This document shows, piece by piece, positions 8,043-14,780 of a DNA stretch of 21,455 nt. The notes under the pieces are model-generated. The model was not told the origin of the DNA, searched no databases, and saw nothing but the letters and a program-made list of their open reading frames with translations. A program made the position numbers and the translations under genes. Numbering within the stretch: position 1 is the first letter of the stretch; every line of letters begins with the position of its first letter. The DNA comes from a virus. Location: positions 1 through 21,455 of IMG/VR virus record IMGVR_UViG_3300009376_000098, one strand, 5' to 3'.

Positions 8043-9209
8043 TTATACAGCAGTCAGGCAAGTCCAAACGATACCAAGACGTTCAGGACGCAATGCCATG
8101 AAGCCATAGTACCACTTGATGCTGTAGAAGCCCTTCTCACCATAAGGGTCGTTCAGGTCAGCAATGTCCTTACCCGGCTTCTTATGGTTGATTACGAACT
8201 TCACACTCTTACCATCAGTCTGGAAACCGATAGTAGTGAATGCACCATCACCAACAACAAGCATTGGATAGATGTCAGCACCGTTACTACCGTTACCAGC
8301 AGTATCAGCAGCAGAAGCACCACCAGCTTCGTCATACTGCATCTCAGGTACTACAACGATACGGAACTGACGAACAGAACCGATCTCACCGTTGAGGATA
8401 GTTCCTGCAGAAGCATACTTCTCTACTGGGACGAAAGCAGGATTGTTATTAGCATCCAGCATATCTTCCACAACAGGAATCAGCTCAGAACCGATGAACA
8501 TGACTCGACCACCAGCGATAGTCTTCGTATCAATCATACGAGAACCAGCAATAATCTTGGTCTTCTTAGGAGTCTTGTTATCATCCAGAGCAATAGATAG
8601 CTGACGCAGATCGTTATAAGTAACAACCTCATCTACTTCAGTCTTAGCAGTACCACCCATGTAGTAAGCAGTACCATTAGAAGTAGCCTCAGTGATCAAG
8701 TCAGCCTGAACCTCAGCCTCACTCAACTCATTAGCACCAACTACAGCTTCCTCAGTGATGTGAGACAACAGCTCAGCATCAGAATCAAAGTCCATAGACT
8801 CCTGAGTATACTCAGTGAAGAAACCACGCTTATACAGTTCACCTTCGATTTGGAGGCGAGTGAAACCAACACGGTTAACTCGACCACCATTCTCAGTTAG
8901 AGCTGGGATCTTAGCCTTGATAGTACCGGTATCTTTAGAAGAGCCGTAGATATTACCGTCAGCAATGGTAGCACCAGAAGCGTTAAGACCTTGGTCATTA
9001 ACATTTCGGTCATCAAGCAGTGGAACGTAAACGTCCTGCTTAATCTTCTTACCCATATGCTTAGGCATTGCACGAACATCTGCCAAAGGCATGAAGTACT
9101 GTTCATCACGAACAGCAATCAGCGCCTTCTTATGATAGTAATCGGTACGAGCCTGTGAGCCGATAGTAGAAGCACTACCACCTGCCGGATCATTATAAAT
9201 ATGTGCCAT
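8043..9209 (-). CDS. Major capsid protein, N4-gp56 family, 388 aa
   Basis: This is the shell-forming protein of the head. The family signature is clear: YYHKKALIAVRDEQYFMPLA (24-43), MPKHMGKKIKQDVYVPLLDD (48-67), NVNDQGLNASGATI (69-82), GGRVNRVGF (108-116), GFFTEYTQESMDFDSD (129-144), and a C-terminal block YPMLVVGDGAFTTIGF (314-329) followed by DPYGEKGFYSIKWYYGFMALRPE (split here: 354-363 and 364-376). The length fits full-length members. ATG at 9209 is preceded by a short GAGG-like ribosome site lying in a weak 6-bp hairpin. The gene is visibly more GC-rich than its neighbours (29 of 60 bases at 8101-8160 against 15 of 60 at 6661-6720) and uses codons such as AAG, ATC and CGT, consistent with selection for very high expression. 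Scaffold lies directly upstream. Confidence 0.95.
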   Translation of the reverse strand: MAHIYNDPAGGSASTIGSQARTDYYHKKALIAVRDEQYFMPLADVRAMPKHMGKKIKQDVYVPLLDDRNVNDQGLNASGATIADGNIYGSSKDTGTIKAKIPALTENGGRVNRVGFTRLQIEGELYKRGFFTEYTQESMDFDSDAELLSHITEEAVVGANELSEAEVQADLITEATSNGTAYYMGGTAKTEVDEVVTYNDLRQLSIALDDNKTPKKTKIIAGSRMIDTKTIAGGRVMFIGSELIPVVEDMLDANNNPAFVPVEKYASAGTILNGEIGSVRQFRIVVVPEMQYDEAGGASAADTAGNGSNGADIYPMLVVGDGAFTTIGFQTDGKSVKFVINHKKPGKDIADLNDPYGEKGFYSIKWYYGFMALRPERLGIVWTCLTAV

Positions 9210-9244
9210 TTTTAAAACCTCATAGTTTTACGATAAAAAAATGC

Positions 9245-10393
9245 CTAGGGTGCCGAGAACTTCTTCATAAACTCTTCATCAGAAAGTCCTAAGAAATCAT
9301 CACTAGATTCTTTCTTGGCCGGTGCCCTAGACTTAGTCGTAGCTGCAGCTTTTCGTTTTTGTTTAAGCTTAGCATCCGACTTAGCCTTTACATCACTCGA
9401 TACAGTTGAATCAGATTGTGGAGGTTCTTTCCCGTCCTGTATTAGTGCTCCTGTTTGAGCTAAGTATTCAGCGGCTTGTCTGTAGGCAATTACATCAGGT
9501 ACACCGTTCAATCTACCTAATGCCTTTTCCTTTTGTACAAGCTCATTGACCCTCTCAAAAACACCATTTTGCATGTGAGTATCGATAACCCCAATAATTC
9601 CTGGGTTATCAGAAACAATGTTCTTACTTTCAGCATCCCAATCTTTAGACATTACATCAATGGTTTTACTAAAAGTCTCACTATCTTTAATGGCATCTAA
9701 GGCTTGGTCAAGTTCATACTCCTTATCAGTTACACCATATTGGTTAGGGTGATACTCCACATCTTTATCAGTATCAATATCTAAAGGATCTACCCCACTT
9801 TCTTTAATAAGCTTAGCAACTGCAGCAGGATCTTTCTTAGAGAGATCAATGAGATTATTTAGTTTGTGTTCATCTAGCAAACCATTATTCTCAAGCATCT
9901 TTACCATTTTTAAATTAGGCTTCATTGAAGCCATCTTTTTCTGGTAATTAGCACCCATCTGCATTAGACGGATTGCATCCTCTGGACTGTCAACCTGCAT
10001 TTCAATGCCATTGGCTTTGAAAGGAGACATCACCTTTCTATACGCACTTTCGTAGTCTACTTCTTTAGTTTCCGGGGTATCCCCCTCTGTGTCAGATTCA
10101 GTATCACTACTAGTATCAAGAGACTCTGGCTCGTTACTATCAGTTTCAGGTTCGTGCTCCGTCTGGGTATCCCCGTCTGGTTGGCCTACTTCTTCATCTT
10201 CAGCTTCTTGCTCAGGTTGCTCCTGTGCTCCACTATCCACTTCCTCTTCGGAAGCTTCAACATCTTCAGTAGATTCTTCATCTACTGTGTCAGTATTCTC
10301 TTCTTGTTCATCAACTAATTCTTCCTCAAAAGAAGAAGCAGGTTGATTTAAAAATTCTTCATCAGATAGTTCTAAGGCATTAGCTCCACTCAT
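9245..10393 (-). CDS. Capsid assembly scaffold-like protein, 382 aa
   Basis: ATG at 10393 overlaps the TGA of the preceding gene (ATGA), with GAGGAG about 8 nt upstream. The gene sits between portal and capsid genes, the usual place for a scaffold. Residues about 22-112 are extremely acidic (Glu/Asp/Ser/Thr). Residues 113-330 are mostly helical, and 336-362 form a basic tail (KAKSDAKLKQKRKAAATTK). A basic tail that binds the capsid's acidic inner face is known from P22-type scaffolds; here it is inferred. The motif LELSDEEFLNQP near the N-terminus (8-19) recurs at the C-terminus as LGLSDEEFMKKF (368-379). No protease triad is visible, so a fused protease-scaffold is unlikely. Confidence is high for the scaffold role by position and composition, lower for details. 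Confidence 0.82.
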   Translation of the reverse strand: MSGANALELSDEEFLNQPASSFEEELVDEQEENTDTVDEESTEDVEASEEEVDSGAQEQPEQEAEDEEVGQPDGDTQTEHEPETDSNEPESLDTSSDTESDTEGDTPETKEVDYESAYRKVMSPFKANGIEMQVDSPEDAIRLMQMGANYQKKMASMKPNLKMVKMLENNGLLDEHKLNNLIDLSKKDPAAVAKLIKESGVDPLDIDTDKDVEYHPNQYGVTDKEYELDQALDAIKDSETFSKTIDVMSKDWDAESKNIVSDNPGIIGVIDTHMQNGVFERVNELVQKEKALGRLNGVPDVIAYRQAAEYLAQTGALIQDGKEPPQSDSTVSSDVKAKSDAKLKQKRKAAATTKSRAPAKKESSDDFLGLSDEEFMKKFSAP

Positions 10394-10725
10394 GAGTTAA
10401 GCTCCTCTGCCAAAATCTCTTCTCTAGTATCCTCAGCCTCTTTAAGAGATTCTTCCATCTGATCACCTTTAGTAATCTGCCAATCCATATATGCACTAAA
10501 CGAGCTGATAGCATACAAGTCACGATCAATATTTGAGTTAATCTGATCTGTAATATTAGGCGCACTTTTTAAAAGTACAAGTCGAAGAGACTCATTTTTA
10601 ATATACCCCTCTAGGAATACTTTCTGGAAGTCAGCATTATTCTTTAGACGCAATAATGCATCACGTAGCCCTACTTCTTTTTTAGCTAATTCAATGCTCA
10701 CTTCAACCTCTTGCATTTCGCTCAT
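10390..10725 (-). CDS. Conserved small head-module protein between portal and scaffold, 111 aa
   Basis: ATG at 10725 has AAGGA about 8 nt upstream; the TGA stop overlaps the scaffold start. It is a small, charged, helical protein with the stretch LRDALLRLKNNADFQKVFLE (20-39) followed by GYIKNESLRLVLLKSAP. I have seen this pattern in unnamed proteins next to portal genes in many tailed phages. The C-terminal third is acidic (EESLKEAEDTREEILAEELN). There is no signal peptide or membrane segment. Its position between portal and scaffold corresponds to the gene 58 slot of N4-like phages. It may be a portal- or scaffold-interacting assembly factor, but this is inferred from position only. Confidence 0.75.
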   Translation of the reverse strand: MSEMQEVEVSIELAKKEVGLRDALLRLKNNADFQKVFLEGYIKNESLRLVLLKSAPNITDQINSNIDRDLYAISSFSAYMDWQITKGDQMEESLKEAEDTREEILAEELNS

Positions 10726-10772
10726 TACTAAAGTCCTTATGTGGTTGGTTGGTAAAAACTATATTACTACTG

Positions 10773-12800
10773 TTATATATTTAACGAATCTAAGGCTCTA
10801 TTGTCAAGTCCTTGTAATCGGTCAAATTCTTTTTGCTCCATAGTTTGTGCATGTGCCAACTTCATTTGCTCTTCTTTATTGGCATCAGCTACTCCAGACT
10901 CTTTAGTAACAAAGTCTAGATCATTAAGGTCTGATTTACTATGAAGATCCCTAGTCTTAGCTTGTTTAAGGGCAATATCTGCTTCATTCTCCTTAGCCTT
11001 AGCACTCTCATTAGCAACTTGAGCTTCTAATAAGGCAAGTTCCAATTGTGCTTTTTGCTGCATCATTGGATCTGGTTGGGGTTGATATTCCTCAATACGC
11101 TTAGCTAATTCAGGCATTTTACGTAGTTTAGCAATGTCAGCTAGAATCATTTTGGACATTGCTGGATCCATACTGTTACCCATAGTCTGTAGCATAAAGC
11201 TCAGTTCTTGGGCTTTATCGTTATCAGCTTCTGCAGTAGAGATATTTAACTTAATATCATACTTACCACTTAAGTCTTCACGATTAATCTCCACAAACTG
11301 TTCGTTAGTAACCCGAATGATTTCAGAATCATCTAAGAATTCTGAGTTCATGGACATTACTTTACGGCCAATCTTAATAATTCCATCAGCCAATCTACGA
11401 AGAATACCTAACTCTCGTTTACTTGTAGCATCTAGAGCAGAACGAATACCTGTAGCTGTATTACCTAAAGCTTGGCCTGAAATACCAGAACTAAATGCTT
11501 TAACCCCTGTAAGGCTTTCTGCATCTTCATTCTGCAATCCCAACATAGTAAGAGCACTTTGAGGAATCTCTGGATATGCACCCATATGGAAAGCCTGACG
11601 AGGATCTACGCTACTATTAAACTTGTAGTCATCACCATTCTCAAATTTACGAGCATTAATAACATCTAGAGCATCCTTACGAATACCCTGTTGACCATTA
11701 GCACTTCTACCTAAGATATCAATCATACCTCTGGTAACAGCACCAATAATCTTTTGGTTATCTTCTAAGAGATACCCATCAGGTTGCCCGTATACTTCCT
11801 TACGTACTGGTAGATACTGTTCTAGAATGAATGGAAGCTCTTTATCTGGGAATGGAGTCTCTTCTAAACGAATAAGAGTATTACCTATCCATGTAGCTAC
11901 AAAAGGCTCTACTTCGCCAGTACCGTGAATATCCCAATACCCCCAATACTCATAAGCAATAAGCTTCTTACGAGGTTCATCTTTAAACTCAAAGCTACTA
12001 TCACTATCATTTACTTTATGATCTGGGTCAGCTAACACACCATTGTCGTTAACATTAACTAAGTTTAAGTTCTTATACCTAGTATCCTTCTTGAGATCAC
12101 TCATAGATGTCTCAAAGCTGTAGATAATAAATTCAGCTTTAGAAATATCACCATTACAGGTAGGGTCAATAACTACATTGTTATAGTCACATACTTCAAG
12201 AGTAGGTTGATTCTTGATAGTAACCATTTTAGTTACCATCTCTACTCCAGTTTGTACTTGCTGCATTACCTCAGCATTTTGTTGAGGATCGAATACAGCT
12301 TTAGTCTCTACAGTAGGAACTTCAACTTCTCGTTCCTCTTCTTCAAATTCCCAACCGACTTTTACGATTACAGTACCTTCATCAACTGCAGTACGGACAT
12401 ACTCATCAATGAACTTAGTCTTATCGATCTTACAGTTAAACTGGTAGTTAAGAACTAAACCATTCTGTTCTGCAGCTTTCTTATCTTCAAAGGTTACTGG
12501 GGATGTATTGAAGAGGTCATCAGTAGACAGGAAAGGCTCTGATAAAGCTGCATAACGCCATTCAGCTTGCTTACGAATGACTTTAGGAACAATCTTAGAT
12601 CGTCCCTTTTTAGTCTTAATCTTTTGAGTACCTTTAAGATTATCTAACCAATTATCTACATCAGTGATGTGGGAATCATGGAAAGGTTTAGCTTCTTGGT
12701 AGTCCTGCTTAAGATCCAGTAGCTTAGGTGGGTTATCCCAATCTACTAACTTAGTTGATTCAGGTGCTTCTAAATCTAAATTTGTTTCATTAGTAGTCAT
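10773..12800 (-). CDS. Portal protein, 675 aa
   Basis: The portal is the dodecameric ring at the capsid vertex through which DNA is packaged and ejected. Supporting features: an N-terminal head-binding region with WRYAALSEPFLSTDDLF (81-97) and KAAEQNGLVLNYQFN (108-122); a beta region with DPTCNGDISKAEFIIYSFE (212-230); WGYWDIHGTGEVEPFVATWI (286-305); PFILEQYLPVRKEVYG (323-338); a helical crown with GVKAFSSGISGQALGNTATG (432-451) and a wing/stem helix (459-483). After a Pro-rich hinge (573-578) comes a long Gln/Ala/Lys coiled-coil (580-660), a barrel-like extension that podoviral portals often carry. The length fits podoviral portals. The ATG at 12800 lacks a strong ribosome site (only GGTAAG), and the leader carries a 10-bp direct repeat. 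Recognition is by pattern and gene order. Confidence 0.88.
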   Translation of the reverse strand: MTTNETNLDLEAPESTKLVDWDNPPKLLDLKQDYQEAKPFHDSHITDVDNWLDNLKGTQKIKTKKGRSKIVPKVIRKQAEWRYAALSEPFLSTDDLFNTSPVTFEDKKAAEQNGLVLNYQFNCKIDKTKFIDEYVRTAVDEGTVIVKVGWEFEEEEREVEVPTVETKAVFDPQQNAEVMQQVQTGVEMVTKMVTIKNQPTLEVCDYNNVVIDPTCNGDISKAEFIIYSFETSMSDLKKDTRYKNLNLVNVNDNGVLADPDHKVNDSDSSFEFKDEPRKKLIAYEYWGYWDIHGTGEVEPFVATWIGNTLIRLEETPFPDKELPFILEQYLPVRKEVYGQPDGYLLEDNQKIIGAVTRGMIDILGRSANGQQGIRKDALDVINARKFENGDDYKFNSSVDPRQAFHMGAYPEIPQSALTMLGLQNEDAESLTGVKAFSSGISGQALGNTATGIRSALDATSKRELGILRRLADGIIKIGRKVMSMNSEFLDDSEIIRVTNEQFVEINREDLSGKYDIKLNISTAEADNDKAQELSFMLQTMGNSMDPAMSKMILADIAKLRKMPELAKRIEEYQPQPDPMMQQKAQLELALLEAQVANESAKAKENEADIALKQAKTRDLHSKSDLNDLDFVTKESGVADANKEEQMKLAHAQTMEQKEFDRLQGLDNRALDSLNI

Positions 12801-12819
12801 AATACTTTGCTTACCATAT

Positions 12820-12951
12820 CTAGTTAATACTTTGTAAGTGCTTTCTTGATTTTAACACAGTAAATTTACGCTTTGCATTATTAGTCATATACAATAGATT
12901 ATTGTAGCGGATAAGGATATCCTCGCCAGTTACTTGTTTTATTTCATACAT
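12820..12951 (-). CDS. Possible small protein, 43 aa
   Basis: ATG at 12951 overlaps the end of the preceding gene by 8 nt, and the frame stays open for 43 codons to TAG at 12820-12822. The product starts MYEIKQVTGEDILIRY, has NNLLYMTNN in the middle, and ends in a basic stretch (KRKFTVLKSRKHLQSIN). It would fill an otherwise empty 143-bp gap before the portal gene, and the overlap is typical of this operon. There is only a weak purine-rich site (GAAAG) before the ATG. It could be a real small protein, or simply the leader of the portal gene. No family is recognised. Confidence 0.5.
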   Translation of the reverse strand: MYEIKQVTGEDILIRYNNLLYMTNNAKRKFTVLKSRKHLQSIN

Positions 12952-13420
12952 CGTCTTTCACATACTCCGTCTTATATAACAGCTCTTCTCCTGAATAAGT
13001 ATAACTCACTAGTCCTTTAGATAGCTCTAACACCTCATCATCCTCTAAGCAACTCCCATCAGGAGCACTGTATAAGGTATACCTATCCTCTCCTACAAGA
13101 ACTCCAGTAGCAACTATACAATAGTCTCTACTCTTTCCTAATGGATTTCCCCGAGAGTACCCTTTCCGACCTACTATCTCTCCAAGCGTATTATCTATTC
13201 TCACAGAGTACAAGTAATAATCTTCTTCAAAACAATCAGGTTTACAATCCCCAGGATAGTATAAGTAATACACATCTCCTTGCTTCCCTATCTTAGCAGG
13301 AGTTGGAACTTCATGATTAATCTCTTCAAATAGTTGAGAGAACTTCTCAAAGTTATCATAACGGTTGTACTCTGTTTTTCTTAAAACTCCATCAGTATAT
13401 AATTTGAGACCATTACTCAT
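12944..13420 (-). CDS. Unknown protein, 158 aa
   Basis: ATG at 13420 overlaps the TGA of the preceding gene (ATGA) and has GGAAG 5 nt upstream, so it is firmly part of the operon. The product is rich in Tyr and acidic residues, with beta-like segments (DVYYLYYPGD, EDYYLYSVRI, DRYTLYSAPD) and four Cys residues (CKPDC at about 79-83, then CIV and SCLEDD). The paired CxxxC could bind metal or form a disulphide, but no known zinc fold is evident. It lies between tail-surface genes and the portal, a place where podoviruses encode connector, fibre-attachment or chaperone proteins. I do not recognise the family. Confidence 0.62.
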   Translation of the reverse strand: MSNGLKLYTDGVLRKTEYNRYDNFEKFSQLFEEINHEVPTPAKIGKQGDVYYLYYPGDCKPDCFEEDYYLYSVRIDNTLGEIVGRKGYSRGNPLGKSRDYCIVATGVLVGEDRYTLYSAPDGSCLEDDEVLELSKGLVSYTYSGEELLYKTEYVKDDV

Positions 13421-13788
13421 TTCAACTTCCTTGATAAATCAATACTCGTAGGACTTACACTCCTAACATACAATCTTTTAGCAATATCGGGAAGGCTATC
13501 TATACACCTTGCTGCTACTATCTCTTGAGTGCTCTCTCTAATACTATTGACAGGGGTGGCGAGTAACTCTTCATCCTTCTCAATAATAATAGTCTTAGAA
13601 GGTGTCATCGCTTCCTCTGTATTATCAATAAGACTATTAAGAGGCGCTAACTCTTCTGGCAAAGGAGTATCTGAAAGGATAATGCTCTCCTGGTCAATTT
13701 TTACATCGACAACTACTTTGTTATCCATCTCTCTTTTCTCAATCTTACTTCTTATTATTGGAATTTCTTTTGCTGTATTAAATAACAT
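13417..13788 (-). CDS. Unknown small protein, 123 aa
   Basis: I choose ATG at 13788 (MLFNTAKEIP). It has AAGGA just upstream (13793-13797), and this sits immediately behind the stop of the preceding gene (13799). The longest frame would begin with a TTG at 13824 inside that gene with no ribosome site. The product is polar, rich in Ile, Glu, Lys and Pro, with a KIDQESIILSDTPLPEE stretch and a basic C-terminus (RSVSPTSIDLSRKLK). It has one Cys, no membrane segment and no obvious catalytic motif. Its stop overlaps the next start (ATGA), suggesting coupled translation with the 158-aa gene. Function unknown; a small assembly factor or fibre-associated protein is possible. Confidence 0.62.
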   Translation of the reverse strand: MLFNTAKEIPIIRSKIEKREMDNKVVVDVKIDQESIILSDTPLPEELAPLNSLIDNTEEAMTPSKTIIIEKDEELLATPVNSIRESTQEIVAARCIDSLPDIAKRLYVRSVSPTSIDLSRKLK

Positions 13789-13798
13789 ATCATCCTTC

Positions 13799-14779
13799 TT
13801 AATCGAAATCAGTTGAAGTAGCAATCATCGGGTAAACTGCCCTATATCCTGCTATATCGTTCTCCATTGGTAAATCTGTAGTAATGTCGATTGCCCAATG
13901 CCCTGAACTACTAAATAAGGTTCCTTCTTCTGTTTCACTAGAGCTTAAAGAGACATCGTCTCTAATAGGTATCCATCCACACCTAATTCCTGTAGGAGTT
14001 AAATGCATTCCTGCTCGATAGTAGACTCCATATTTGGCTATGGTCTCATAAACTACATCTCCCTGCCAAAGCCATTCAACCCAACTCCCACAATCACAAT
14101 GTCTATGACTGAAAGATTGAATTACCCCTGCTTGAGGTGTGGAATCAAAAGAGAACATATCACCGTAAGGATTTTCACGAAGAAACTCGTTATAAGTAGT
14201 ACTGGAGTTAAAGTCGTAAGTGCGTTTGTTTTTAATTCCAGACTCAGTAGTAACATACCCAGGGTCTACTCCTGGAATCTCTGAACCTCCATCAGTAGGA
14301 ATGCTCTTTGGATAAATATAAGTACTTCCAGGTTCTAAGGCTAAGGGTTTGAAACGTGTATCTAAAGAGATCTCATTATTTTCACCTGTAAATTTTAAAC
14401 CATAACCCTGAGAGGACTCGTCCCATATAGGAAGAGAAGTTGTGTGTATCTCCGCGAATATATAGAGGTCAGGGGCTACTGTATTAACGCCCTCACATAT
14501 AACATCGAACTCCCAGTTCCCCGAGACTAGCACTGATCCTAGGAGCGCATGCATCTTATTAGCATCATTAGGCTTAATGAAAACCTGAAACAATACATCA
14601 GAAGGAATACTTGTGGTCATCCTAAAGTTATACCTAGTACTACCTGAATAGTCTGAAAACACAACACCACCGCCTGTTAAATTTACTGATGTTAGTTTAG
14701 CCATTAAATGGGGGTACTTAATATCTGAAGATAAGAATAAAGAACCGAACCTAGACCTAACTGTCATTCCACTTGACAT
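13799..14779 (-). CDS. Beta-rich tail protein with YGL...DTRFKPLAL motif, 326 aa
   Basis: ATG at 14779 has AGGAGAG 4 nt upstream, overlapping the previous stop. The protein is predominantly beta, without signal peptide or membrane segment. Residues 126-148 contain YGLKF and then SLDTRFKPLAL. This resembles the 'YGL-x(n)-D-S/T-R' motif of small tail-tip proteins encoded near fibre genes of many tailed phages. Further on are an unusual SHRHCDCGSWVEWLWQGD segment (224-241), with His/Cys close together that could bind a metal, and IRCGWIPI (265-272). It lies directly downstream of a 535-aa protein that carries a related RRKPLAL motif. A minor tail or adhesion component is the best inference; the exact role is not recognisable. 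Confidence 0.68.
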   Translation of the reverse strand: MSSGMTVRSRFGSLFLSSDIKYPHLMAKLTSVNLTGGGVVFSDYSGSTRYNFRMTTSIPSDVLFQVFIKPNDANKMHALLGSVLVSGNWEFDVICEGVNTVAPDLYIFAEIHTTSLPIWDESSQGYGLKFTGENNEISLDTRFKPLALEPGSTYIYPKSIPTDGGSEIPGVDPGYVTTESGIKNKRTYDFNSSTTYNEFLRENPYGDMFSFDSTPQAGVIQSFSHRHCDCGSWVEWLWQGDVVYETIAKYGVYYRAGMHLTPTGIRCGWIPIRDDVSLSSSETEEGTLFSSSGHWAIDITTDLPMENDIAGYRAVYPMIATSTDFD

Positions 14780-14780
14780 A

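Noticed and set aside
8184-8604. Plus-strand frames of 138 and 70 codons
   Set aside because: Antisense to the unmistakable capsid gene; Thr/Ser/Ile/Arg-rich products reflect its strong codon bias.
9240-9256. Terminator between scaffold and capsid genes (CCTAGG followed by T-run on the minus strand)
   Set aside because: CCTAGG is a loopless 6-bp palindrome and cannot form a proper stem-loop; stopping transcription before the capsid gene would make no sense unless a promoter followed, and none is seen.
10380-10565. Minus-strand frame of 61 codons within the 111-aa gene
   Set aside because: An alternate-frame overlap with no ribosome site; the 111-aa frame has a good start and a recognised pattern.
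11134-12458. Plus-strand frames of 142 and 83 codons
   Set aside because: Antisense to the portal gene, with no family resemblance or initiation signal.
12914-12923. Perfect 10-bp palindrome AGGATATCCT as an operator or terminator
   Set aside because: It lies inside the probable 43-codon gene, has no loop and no following U-run, and occurs once. Not enough to call a regulatory site.
12840-12930. Sigma-70-like promoter before the portal gene (TACAAT, TAATAAT boxes)
   Set aside because: No -35 box at 16-18 bp spacing; such boxes are frequent by chance in AT-rich DNA and the region seems coding.
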